Part shown: positions 1 through 8,086 of the stretch, piece after piece | Position numbering within the stretch: position 1 is the first letter of the stretch | How the letters are laid out: each line of letters starts with the position of its first letter | Assembly: GCA_905233135.1 (NCBI GenBank) | Contig: CAJOCQ010000006.1 | Coordinates: forward strand, 36,672 to 100,671 | DNA length: 64,000 nucleotides | Direction: 5' to 3' | DNA from: an uncultured Selenomonadaceae bacterium | GTDB lineage: Bacteria; Bacillota; Negativicutes; Selenomonadales; Selenomonadaceae | The notes under the pieces: generated by a model | Told to the model about the DNA's origin: nothing | The model's database searches: none | What the model saw: the letters and a program-made list of their open reading frames with translations, nothing else | Made by a program: the position numbers and the translations under genes

Positions 1-753
1 TGTGAAATTTTTGTCGGCGATAACGGCAGAATCGAAAAATGCGAAATTCGCAAAAATGACGGCTCCGTTACTGAAGTTTTGGCAGATAACATTTCGATTT
101 TCGGCAAACAGGTTACAGTTATTGACCCCGACGGCGTAAAAAAAACTCCGCCCGCTGTTCAACCAATCCCCGAAGTTAAGCCCGCCGAAATTCCCGTTGA
201 AAAACCTGTCGAAGTTGTAAAACCTGTTGAAGAAATTAAACCAGTCGAAACAACGCCGCCGCCTGTTGAAGAAATTAAACCTGTCGAAGAAATTCCGCCC
301 GTTGAAACGCCCGCGCCTGCAGTTGAAGAAGTGAAACCCGCTGAAGAAAATCCTGTAGCTTCAGAAGTTGCACCTGTCGAAGAAGAACCTGAAGAAGAAC
401 CTGAAGAAGAAGAATTTGAAGAACCCGATTTAAAAGATTTTGAACCTGAACCCGCGCCGCCTGTCCCCGAACCTAAGCAAGACCAAATGAGCGGCACCAA
501 TCAAGCAGAGGCTTTAAAGGCGGCTCTTAAACGCGCTATGGCTAATCAGCAAAAAGCCGCCCCCGCCGAAAAGCCCGCGCCAAAAAAATCTGCAGGCAAA
601 ATGCCATTGCTCGGCAAAAAAGCTGTCAAAACTATCATTGCCGATAACGGCAACGTCATTATCGAAGAAGGCGAACAAATTACTGAAGAAGTTCTTCAAA
701 AAGCCAAAATTGCCAACAAACTCATTGAACTTTCTATGAATTGTGTTGCTTAA
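1..753 (+). CDS. Pro/Glu/Val-rich repeat protein, 5' truncated by window edge; possible PRC-barrel-like N-terminus
   Basis: Frame is open from base 1 (CEIFVGDNGRIEKCEIRKNDGSVTEVLADN...), long (K/E)PVEE(I/V)KP repeats, then a conserved-looking C-terminus (TIIADNGNVIIEEGEQITEEVLQKAKIANKLIELSMNCVA). Confidence 0.55.
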   Translation, partial: CEIFVGDNGRIEKCEIRKNDGSVTEVLADNISIFGKQVTVIDPDGVKKTPPAVQPIPEVKPAEIPVEKPVEVVKPVEEIKPVETTPPPVEEIKPVEEIPPVETPAPAVEEVKPAEENPVASEVAPVEEEPEEEPEEEEFEEPDLKDFEPEPAPPVPEPKQDQMSGTNQAEALKAALKRAMANQQKAAPAEKPAPKKSAGKMPLLGKKAVKTIIADNGNVIIEEGEQITEEVLQKAKIANKLIELSMNCVA

Positions 754-760
754 AAAAATT

Positions 761-802
761 AACCTCAAACTTATCTTTGGCAGATAGTTTTGAGGTTTTT
801 TT
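761..802 (+). terminator. Rho-independent terminator
   Basis: aacctcaaac...gttttgaggtt stem followed by a T-run, just after the stop at 753. Confidence 0.8.
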
Positions 803-812
803 GTTGCAATTT

Positions 813-1468
813 TTAAATAAACCGAATTTGCAAGTTTAAATTTATAAATTTTCTGTCGCCTGCGCTATAAATTTTTCCGAAATTATGTCTGCCGCTGGAG
901 GGCGTTTCAAGCCGCGTATTGTTAAGCAGATACGTTTCAAAACTGTCGCGGTTGTGCAAATGATACGCCAAAACTTCGCCGCTTTCTTTGACGATAATAT
1001 AGCCGCCGTTCGCCTCGTCCAAGCCGTCCCAAATTTTGGAAGGACGCAAGCGCAAAGAAATTTTTACATTCTCAAAAAAATATATTTGTCAGGATAATTT
1101 TTTAAAAAATTTTTCAAGTCATCATTTTCGTAAAGTATAAAAATTGCATCGCCCGCCAATTCCAAAAAATCTGTCAAAATGTTTTTGGCGGCAATTTCGC
1201 TATTTTCGTATTCGATAAAATATATTTTGCCGCAATAATTTTCCCTGCCCGCTTGCTCGGCGTCAAGAAATTTTAGCGCAGGATTCAATTCAGCGTGCAA
1301 CATTTCAATTCGCAAATTTTCGGCGTCTTCAATATCTGCGCGAAGAAAAATTTTTTCTCCTTCAACTATTATCAAATAAAGTTTTTCGTAATTGCAAATA
1401 TTTTCAATGTACTGTTGGCGCGTCAATTCTTTCAAAATGTTACCTCCAATTTTCAAAAACAACGTCAT
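813..1468 (-). pseudogene. Frameshifted gene resembling an HpaII-family restriction endonuclease C-terminus
   Basis: ORF 1064..1468 ends ...LKNYPDKYIFLRM*; one extra T in the T7 run (A7 on + at 1074-1080) gives ...NYPDKYIFFENVKISLRLRPSKIWDGLDEANGGYIIVKESGEVLAYHLHNR...FINLNLQIRFI, joining ORF 813..1055. Confidence 0.5.
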
Positions 1469-2201
1469 TATGATAAATCAAAAATTCTTTTGCAGGCGCA
1501 AATTTTTCAGGTGCAGTAATAAATTTTTTATCATAAACTTTGAAAAAATTTTCAACCGCCGCGCCGTTATAAATATCCGTAATATCTGCAGAAATTTCTA
1601 TCTGATAATTCGGCTTGACGGTAATAAAACCTTTGTCAAAAGCTTTATCGTGCAGAGCGTTTAAACAAAGCCCGTTGCAGGGATTAGTTTTTTCAACTTC
1701 ATTGCTTGCCGCCCAAGCTTTTATGTGACTCGCAATTAAAAGTTCAGGATTATTCAAGCCCGTTATGCAACAAGCATTTTTGTAAGAGGCAAGCACTGCG
1801 CGACGAAAAAAATTTTGATTGACACGTTGACGCACTGCAACGATTTTTTCTTTGCCCGCAGGAATATTTTCAATTTCGGCGGTGTTATTTTTATTTTGAA
1901 ATTGTTGAATCAAGCGTTCACTTTCAAAAGCCAATTCGTCCCAACGGTTATTAAATTCTTGCCAAATCTGCGCGTCAAGCTTGCTTGCGTTAGTCAAGCC
2001 GACAATTCCTTTTGCCTTCAAAGTTTCGTCAAAACTTCCGAAGTTGCCGATTTTCATATTGACGGCACTTGGCGAACGCCCGATAATTTCCGCAATTCGT
2101 ATAACTTCAGGATGATTCTTTGAAGAACTTTGAAACGGAATTTTGCAATACAAGTTGAAAACAATAATTTCTTCCTCGCGCGTCCATAATTTTTTATCCA
2201 T
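1440..2201 (-). CDS. HNH endonuclease family protein (putative restriction endonuclease)
   Basis: RRAVLASYKNACCITGLNNPELLIASHIKAWA...NPCNGLCLNALHDKAFDKGFITV matches the HNH_2-type motif; RBS ttaggaggcg before ATG. Confidence 0.8.
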   Translation of the reverse strand: MDKKLWTREEEIIVFNLYCKIPFQSSSKNHPEVIRIAEIIGRSPSAVNMKIGNFGSFDETLKAKGIVGLTNASKLDAQIWQEFNNRWDELAFESERLIQQFQNKNNTAEIENIPAGKEKIVAVRQRVNQNFFRRAVLASYKNACCITGLNNPELLIASHIKAWAASNEVEKTNPCNGLCLNALHDKAFDKGFITVKPNYQIEISADITDIYNGAAVENFFKVYDKKFITAPEKFAPAKEFLIYHNDVVFENWR

Positions 2202-2863
2202 AATTTACGCCTCCTAATTTTTACATAAGTTTCACTCAAATAATATTTTGCGAGAATAGGAGCCTCTTCCAAAATTTCTGCAAGCGTAACTTTTTTATTT
2301 GTTGGTTCTGGAAATTTAAAATTTGAGTCGTCAATGTCATTTCTGAAGCAAACAATATAAATTCTTTCACGATTTTGCGCGAGCCCGAAATTTTTGCTGT
2401 TCAAAATTTTGTAGTGAAGTTTGTATCCTCGTTTTTCAAAAGCATCACAAATAGTTTTGAAAGTGCGCCCCTTATCGTGAATGACAAGCCCTTTGACATT
2501 TTCGCAAAAAATAATTTTCGGCTTGTGAAAATCACAAACGCGCACAACTTCCCTAAAGAGCGTGCCGCGATATTCGCCGTAATAATCATCGTTAAATCCT
2601 TGTTTCTTGCCGGCAATGGAAAAAGCTTGGCAGGGAAAACCCGCCAAACATATATCAAAGGCGGGAATATTTTTTTCGTCAATGTCTCTAATATCGCCGA
2701 AAATTTTAGCGGGCGTATCAAAATTTTTTCTGTAAGTTTGCACGGCGTATTTGTCAATTTCGCTTACAAAAACAGTTTCCACTTCATTACCGAAGGCGCG
2801 CTCAAATCCTAAACGAATGCCGCCGATTCCCGCAAAAAGTTCAATCATTTTGTACGGCGGCAT
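2054..2863 (-). pseudogene. DNA (cytosine-5) methyltransferase, truncated after motif VIII (no TRD, motifs IX/X)
   Basis: MIELFAGIGGIRLGFERAFG, GFPCQAFSIAGKKQGF, FCENVKGLV, NSKNFGLAQNRERIYIVCFR, then KYYLSETYVK is followed by out-of-frame reading into the HNH gene. ATG at 2863 with RBS ggaggcgc. Confidence 0.85.
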
Positions 2864-3291
2864 TTTTGCGCCTCCAATTTTTTCAACGCTACCGTTGCAG
2901 AAATTTTTTCGACGCAACTTTCAAGATTCTTTTTAATTTCGTTGCCGAAAAATCTTAAAACTGTCCAGCCGTCCGCCGTTAATTTTTCGGTAACTTCTTT
3001 GTCGCGCAGGATATTTCTTTCAATTTTCGGTATCCAAAATTCTTGGCGGCTTTTAAAATCGTGCTTGCGGTTTTTCCAATCGTAGCCGTGCCAAAATTCA
3101 CTGTCGCAGAAAATTGCAATTTTCAAACGCTTAAAAACAATATCGGGGCAGCCGAAAATTTCACGAACATTTTTTCTGTAGCGAAAACCCGCCCGCCAAA
3201 GTGCGCGGCGCAATTTCAATTCAATCTTTGAATCTTTGCTTTTTACGTGTTGTATATTTTTTCGCCTTTGTTCGGGAGTTAATCTGTCCAC
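2845..3291 (-). CDS. vsr: Very short patch repair endonuclease
   Basis: MDRLTPEQRRKNIQHVKSKDSKIELKLRRALWRAGFRYRKN...GCPDIVFKRLKIAIFCDSEFWHG is typical Vsr. Confidence 0.93.
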   Translation of the reverse strand: MDRLTPEQRRKNIQHVKSKDSKIELKLRRALWRAGFRYRKNVREIFGCPDIVFKRLKIAIFCDSEFWHGYDWKNRKHDFKSRQEFWIPKIERNILRDKEVTEKLTADGWTVLRFFGNEIKKNLESCVEKISATVALKKLEAQKCRRTK

Positions 3292-3340
3292 TTCGATACG
3301 CCGCCTTTAAAAACTTTCATATTTTATTCATTTTAGGCGA

Positions 3341-3420
3341 ATTGTACCGGCTTTAAAATTGTTCGTCAATAAAAATTTGGCATTGTACCGGCTTTAATTT
3401 TGTTTGTAAATAAAAAAAAT
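3341..3420. repeat. Imperfect ~41-bp tandem duplication
   Basis: attgtaccggctttaa at 3341-3356 and 3382-3397, each followed by a similar AT-rich tail. Confidence 0.7.
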
Positions 3421-3468
3421 CCGCCGAGCTTTTCAGCTCTGCGGAAAATTTTTGTAAAAGCGTCAAGT

Positions 3469-3497
3469 TTGACAAAGTTTTTTCGCTGAAATAAAAT
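3469..3497 (+). promoter_or_regulatory. Sigma70-type promoter
   Basis: TTGACA (3469-3474), 17-nt spacer, TAAAAT (3492-3497), upstream of the small ORF at 3545. Confidence 0.7.
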
Positions 3498-3544
3498 AAC
3501 ACCGTTACCGCTTCCAATCTGGTGACAGAGAGGAGGTGTTAACA

Positions 3545-3646
3545 GTGTGGGATTTCCTTCAGACCGTCCTTGAATTGACAGGAGCTAAAATCCTTTCCGA
3601 ATTCGCAGTAGGTTGGATTAAAAAGCTCTTTAAAAATTGGCGGTAA
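3545..3646 (+). CDS. 33-aa amphipathic small protein (VWDFLQTVLELTGAKILSEFAVGWIKKLFKNWR)
   Basis: GTG start behind gagaggaggtg RBS, own promoter upstream and terminator downstream; absent from ORF track because of its size. Confidence 0.6.
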   Translation: MWDFLQTVLELTGAKILSEFAVGWIKKLFKNWR

Positions 3647-3673
3647 CAATATTTAGCGTCTCCAAGTAGACGC

Positions 3674-3714
3674 AATCCCCAAGACCTCTGCCAAAGGTTA
3701 CTTGGGGATTTTTT
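3674..3714 (+). terminator. Rho-independent terminator
   Basis: aatccccaag...cttggggatttttt. Confidence 0.8.
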
Positions 3715-3803
3715 ACGCCTGTGACATTTTCGGATTTCCTGCAAACCGTTTATTTTTTATTTCACGCCAAAATATTATCACGCGGAAAAATTTTTTTCAA
3801 GTT

Positions 3804-5186
3804 TTATTTTCCCTTTGCAATAATTTCTTTCTGATAGTGGAAACATTCTTCAGCAATTTTGCCGTTGAGAATCAGCAAACATAAAAGATTCGGAATAGCC
3901 ATTAAGCCGTTCATAGTGTCCGAAAAATTCCAAACAACGTCGAGCGTTTGAGTCGCTCCAATGAAAGTTATGCAGCTGAAAATAAATCTGTACGCATAAA
4001 TAACGGCGCGGTTGCTTACAAGATATTCTAAAGATTTTTCGCCGTAATATTCCCAACCTAAAATAGTCGAATATGCAAAAAGTGCAAGTGCAATCGACAC
4101 AATATATTTTGCGCCTTCGCCGTAAACAGTGGTAAAGGCGGCAATAGTCAACTGCGCACCTGAAACCACTTTGCCCGTTTCAGGATCTGTAATTCCCAAA
4201 ACGCCCGAACTTGCAATAACCAAGCCCGTAAGCATACAAATTATCATTGTGTCAAAAAATGTTCCCGTCATATTAACGTAGCCTTGCCTTGAGGCGTGGT
4301 CGGTACGCGCCGCCGCCGCCGCTATAGGCGCAGAACCTAAGCCCGCTTCATTTGAAAAAACGCCGCGCGCTACGCCCCAACGCATTGCAGTAAGCATTGA
4401 GGCAACTATGGAGCCGCCGACGCCGCCCGCTACCGCGTCAGTTGAAAAAGCCATTTGAAACATTATTGCAAGCCCGCTAGGTATATTTTCAAAATTCACA
4501 ATTATTATTATCGTTGTGAAAATCAGGTAGAAAAAAGCCATACTCGGTACGATAAAACTTGAAACCGCGCCGATTGAATGAACGCCGCGCATTAAAACCG
4601 CCAATGACGCTACAACTAAAATAATTCCCGTTATCCAACTTTCCCAACCGAAAGTCGATTCAAACGCCGCGCTGATTGAATTGGCTTGCGTCATATTGCC
4701 AATTCCGAATGACGCGCAAACGGCGAAAAATGCAAACGCCGCCGCCATAACTTTGCCGAATGTGCCGCCTATACCGTTTTTCATTGCGTACATTGGCCCG
4801 CCCGCCATTTCGCCGACGGAATTTGTTTCACGATATTTAACAGCCAAAACTGATTCGCCGTACTTTGTAGAAAGTCCGAACGCCGCGCTTATCCACATCC
4901 ATACAATAGCACCGGGTCCGCCGAGTACCATTGCGGTTGCAACGCCTACAATATTTCCCGTGCCTACTGTTGCAGAAAGTGCCGTCATTAAAGATTGAAA
5001 GGGCGATAAGTCGCCTTCGTGTTCGGTTTTTTTCTGCGTTATCATTTTTATCGCGTAAATTAAATTTCGCCACGGCAAAAATTTTAAGCGGATTGTTAAA
5101 AAAATGCCTGTACCGACCAACAACGCAAGCATTATTGGTCCCCAAACAAAATCGTTAATATCTGTCAGCAGTTGCGATAAATCCAT
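3804..5186 (-). CDS. Alanine/glycine:cation symporter (AGCS) family protein
   Basis: PFQSLMTALSATVGTGNIVGVATAMVLGGPGAIVWMW, GVFSNEAGLGSAPIAAAAA, LGWEYYGEKSLEYL. Confidence 0.93.
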   Translation of the reverse strand: MDLSQLLTDINDFVWGPIMLALLVGTGIFLTIRLKFLPWRNLIYAIKMITQKKTEHEGDLSPFQSLMTALSATVGTGNIVGVATAMVLGGPGAIVWMWISAAFGLSTKYGESVLAVKYRETNSVGEMAGGPMYAMKNGIGGTFGKVMAAAFAFFAVCASFGIGNMTQANSISAAFESTFGWESWITGIILVVASLAVLMRGVHSIGAVSSFIVPSMAFFYLIFTTIIIIVNFENIPSGLAIMFQMAFSTDAVAGGVGGSIVASMLTAMRWGVARGVFSNEAGLGSAPIAAAAARTDHASRQGYVNMTGTFFDTMIICMLTGLVIASSGVLGITDPETGKVVSGAQLTIAAFTTVYGEGAKYIVSIALALFAYSTILGWEYYGEKSLEYLVSNRAVIYAYRFIFSCITFIGATQTLDVVWNFSDTMNGLMAIPNLLCLLILNGKIAEECFHYQKEIIAKGK

Positions 5187-5302
5187 TTTTTGTCATACCT
5201 CCCAAAATTTTGTACAGCATTTATTATATTGAAAATCAAAAACCGCGTCAATTTTTGGGATTATGAATACATTTTTGCAAACTAAAAAAGCTCGGATGTC
5301 AA

Positions 5303-5422
5303 CGCAAAAACCTGACCCCTGACTCCGAAGCCTACCGCGCTACAATGGACTCTCGTTGCTGCGTATGCCCTGGCGAGATTGTCAGTACGGGTGTAAATGT
5401 TCGGAAGAATCAAGTTCTTGCG
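5303..5422 (-). ncRNA. Candidate rod-shaped structured RNA, identity unresolved
   Basis: On -: CGCAAGAAC...GTTTTTGCG closing stem (a G-U pair only on -), then CCGAA/TTCGG, ACAAT/ATTGT, CTCG/CGAG; immediately downstream of tRNA-Ser. Confidence 0.4.
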
Positions 5423-5450
5423 TTCACAGCCGAAACTTTTTCAAAAAAAA

Positions 5451-5542
5451 TGGCGGAAAGTGAGGGATTCGAACCCTCGAGACGCTATCAACGCCTACAC
5501 GATTTCCAGTCGTGCTCCTTCGACCAACTCGGACAACTTTCC
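5451..5542 (-). tRNA. tRNA-Ser (GGA)
   Basis: ggaaagttgtccgagttggtcgaaggagcacgactGGAaatcgtg...long variable arm...ggttcgaatccctcactttccgcca. Confidence 0.93.
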
Positions 5543-5693
5543 GTAAGCGCAGATAATATACCACTCAAATAATTTTCTGTCAAGAAATTTTTACTTTTTA
5601 AAGGGTTTTACCTGCAAGAGTAGAATTTTTAGGGAAATGTTTTTTGGTTTAAAAAATTTTCAATTCCCTAACACCTAAACAGGAAGTGATAAA

Positions 5694-8003
5694 TTGAAAT
5701 TGTACATAGCCGAAAAGCCGTCAATGGCGCGTGAAATTGCCGCCGTTTTAAAAAATCCTAAGCGCGGCAACGGCTTTATTCAAACTGAAAACGGCGTTGT
5801 AACTTGGCTTGTAGGACACGTTTTGCGGCAAGTTGAGCCCGAAGGTTACGACGCTAAATATAAATCGTGGCGCACAGAAGATTTGCCGATTGTTCCCAAA
5901 ATTTGGAAGTTGGAAGTTGACCCGAAAACCGCCGCTCAATTCAACGTTGTAAAAAATTTGATTCAACGCGCGGACGAAATTATTCACGCGGGCGACCCAG
6001 ACAGAGAAGGGCAACTTTTGGTTGACGAAGTTTTAGATTTTGTCGGCAACAAAAAGCCCGTCAAAAGAATCTTGCTGAACGCTCTCGACGAAACAAGCAT
6101 TAAACGCGCCAATGAAAACCTGCGCGATAACGCCGAATTTTTTAACTTGAAACAATCCGCGCTTGCACGCGCCCGCGCTGATTGGCTGATTGGTATGAAT
6201 CTTTCACGCGCTTACACGCTAGCCGCGCGTCGCGCAGGGCGTGATGAAGTTTTCCCGATTGGCAGAGTTAAGACTCCGACGCTTGCACTTGTTGTGCGCC
6301 GCGAAAGGGAAATTGTAAATTTCAAGCCTAAAGATTTTTTTAATATTTTTGTACAGTTTCAGCACGTCAACGGCACTTTCGTTGCTAAATGGAAACCGAA
6401 AAGCGATAATCTGAAATTTTTCGACAGCGAAGGCAGATTGATTAACAAAGATTTTGCTGAAACTTGCCTTAAAAATTTTTCAACGCCGCCGCTTGACGGT
6501 AAAATTTATTCCTGCAAAACTTCAGAAAAAAAAGAATCTCAACCTTTGCCGTTTTCGCTGTCAACTTTGCAAATTGCAGCAGGAAAACTTTTCAGCTACA
6601 CGCCCCAACAAGTTCTTGACGCCGCGCAGTCTTTGTACGAAAAAAAATTAACAACTTATCCGCGCTCGGATTGTCAATTCTTGCCTACAACTCAATTTTC
6701 TGACGCTAAAAAAATTCTCTTCAACTTGCAAAAAACTTCAGACGAAAATTTGAAAAATCTTGCAGATAACGCCGACCCGAAAATTAAAAGCCGCGCCTGG
6801 AACAATTCAAAAATTTCCGCGCACCACGCAATTATCCCGACAACAAAACCCGTTACAGGCGGCTTGAATATCGTTGAAATGAATATTTATAAACTCATTG
6901 CCAAAAATTACGCCGTGCAATTTTATCCCGTGCACGTGTACGACGAAACAGTTATTGAAGTTTCCTACAAGAAAGAAAAATTTTCTGCGCGTGGCAAAAT
7001 CATTAAAGAAATTGGTTGGCGCAAATTTTACGTCGCCGCAAAAACTAAATCCGATGACGAAGTTGCTCAAACTTTGCCCAAAGTTGCAAAGGGCGATTCT
7101 GTTACTTATAAAAATTCCGAATTAAAAAAAAGTACTACCGAGCCGCCGCCGCGCTTTACCGCCTCAAGCCTTGTTCAAGGTATGAAAGATATTCATAAAT
7201 ACGTCAAAAATCCCGAAGTTCAACAACAGCTCAAGGACGTTTACGGGATTGGTACGGAGGCAACGCGCGCGCAGATTATCGACGATTTAATTACACGCGG
7301 CTTTTTGTCATTCAAAACTAAAAAAACTTTGCAACCTACCGAAAAAGCTTTTATGTTGATTGACTTGTTGCCTGACGAAATAACTTTTCCCGACGCAACC
7401 GCAATTTGGGAAGATAAACTTCATTCAATGAGCGAAGGCGAAGGCACGCTCGAAGATTTTTTGGCTGGGCAAGTGCAATTTACAAAAACACTTTGCAAAA
7501 AAGCTGTTACTGCGAAGATTAAACCGCCTGAAGGCGTTACAATTTGCCCGCGCTGTAAAAGCGGCGTTATGGTTAAACGTAACGGCAAGAACGGCGAATT
7601 TTGGGGTTGCAGTAATTACCCAACTTGCAAAATGACTTGCGAAGATAAAAACGGCAAGCCCGATTTTGAATCACGAAAATTAATTCAACCTGCAAAGAAC
7701 GCTGTACATTGCCCGCGCTGTAAAAGCGGCGTTATGGTCAAACGCAACGGCAAAAATGGCGAATTTTGGAGTTGCAGCAATTATCCTGATTGCAAAATGA
7801 CTTGCGAAGATAAAAACGGCGATCCCGATTTTGAATCACGAAAATTAATTCAACCTGCAAAGGACGCTGTACATTGCCCGCGCTGTAAAAGCGGCGTTAT
7901 GGTTAAACGTAACGGCAAAAACGGCGAATTTTGGGGTTGCAGTAATTATCCTAATTGCAGAATGACTTGTGATGATTTAAAGGAATTAGGGAATAGGGGT
8001 TAG
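5694..8003 (+). CDS. topB: DNA topoisomerase III-type (type IA) with three C-terminal zinc-finger modules
   Basis: MKLYIAEKPSMAREIAAVL, HAGDPDREGQLLVDE, IGRVKTPTLALVVRRE; C-terminal CPRCKSGVMVKRNGKNGEFWGCSNYPTC x3. Confidence 0.93.
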   Translation: MKLYIAEKPSMAREIAAVLKNPKRGNGFIQTENGVVTWLVGHVLRQVEPEGYDAKYKSWRTEDLPIVPKIWKLEVDPKTAAQFNVVKNLIQRADEIIHAGDPDREGQLLVDEVLDFVGNKKPVKRILLNALDETSIKRANENLRDNAEFFNLKQSALARARADWLIGMNLSRAYTLAARRAGRDEVFPIGRVKTPTLALVVRREREIVNFKPKDFFNIFVQFQHVNGTFVAKWKPKSDNLKFFDSEGRLINKDFAETCLKNFSTPPLDGKIYSCKTSEKKESQPLPFSLSTLQIAAGKLFSYTPQQVLDAAQSLYEKKLTTYPRSDCQFLPTTQFSDAKKILFNLQKTSDENLKNLADNADPKIKSRAWNNSKISAHHAIIPTTKPVTGGLNIVEMNIYKLIAKNYAVQFYPVHVYDETVIEVSYKKEKFSARGKIIKEIGWRKFYVAAKTKSDDEVAQTLPKVAKGDSVTYKNSELKKSTTEPPPRFTASSLVQGMKDIHKYVKNPEVQQQLKDVYGIGTEATRAQIIDDLITRGFLSFKTKKTLQPTEKAFMLIDLLPDEITFPDATAIWEDKLHSMSEGEGTLEDFLAGQVQFTKTLCKKAVTAKIKPPEGVTICPRCKSGVMVKRNGKNGEFWGCSNYPTCKMTCEDKNGKPDFESRKLIQPAKNAVHCPRCKSGVMVKRNGKNGEFWSCSNYPDCKMTCEDKNGDPDFESRKLIQPAKDAVHCPRCKSGVMVKRNGKNGEFWGCSNYPNCRMTCDDLKELGNRG
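7545..7971 (+). repeat. Three tandem ~165-bp zinc-finger-encoding repeats
   Basis: tgcccgcgctgtaaaagcggcgttatgg at 7545, 7710 and 7875; near-identical at nucleotide level. Confidence 0.9.
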
Positions 8004-8086
8004 GGGTTAGGGATTAGAGATTAGGGAAAAATTCCTAAAACCTGATACCTGACACCTAAAAAACTGACTGAAAGGAAGTTTTTTCA

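Noticed and set aside
159-500. - strand 113-aa Ser/Gly/Thr-rich ORF
   Set aside because: Mirror of the Pro/Glu/Val repeats of the + strand gene; low-complexity artefact.
2054-2917. Intact 287-aa methyltransferase as given by the ORF track
   Set aside because: The last ~50 residues are out-of-frame reading of the HNH gene, not a TRD.
5303-5422. Calling the RNA candidate SRP (ffs) or 6S RNA
   Set aside because: The GGAAGCAGC SRP core is absent and 6S features could not be verified by eye; left unidentified.
5345-5572. + strand 75-aa ORF (…AESEGFEPSRRYQRLHDFQSC…)
   Set aside because: It is the antisense of tRNA-Ser(GGA) and the adjacent RNA candidate; a common spurious call.
7980-8065. Telomere-like array
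   Set aside because: TTAGGG runs are short and irregular inside a bacterial intergenic region with neighbouring housekeeping genes.
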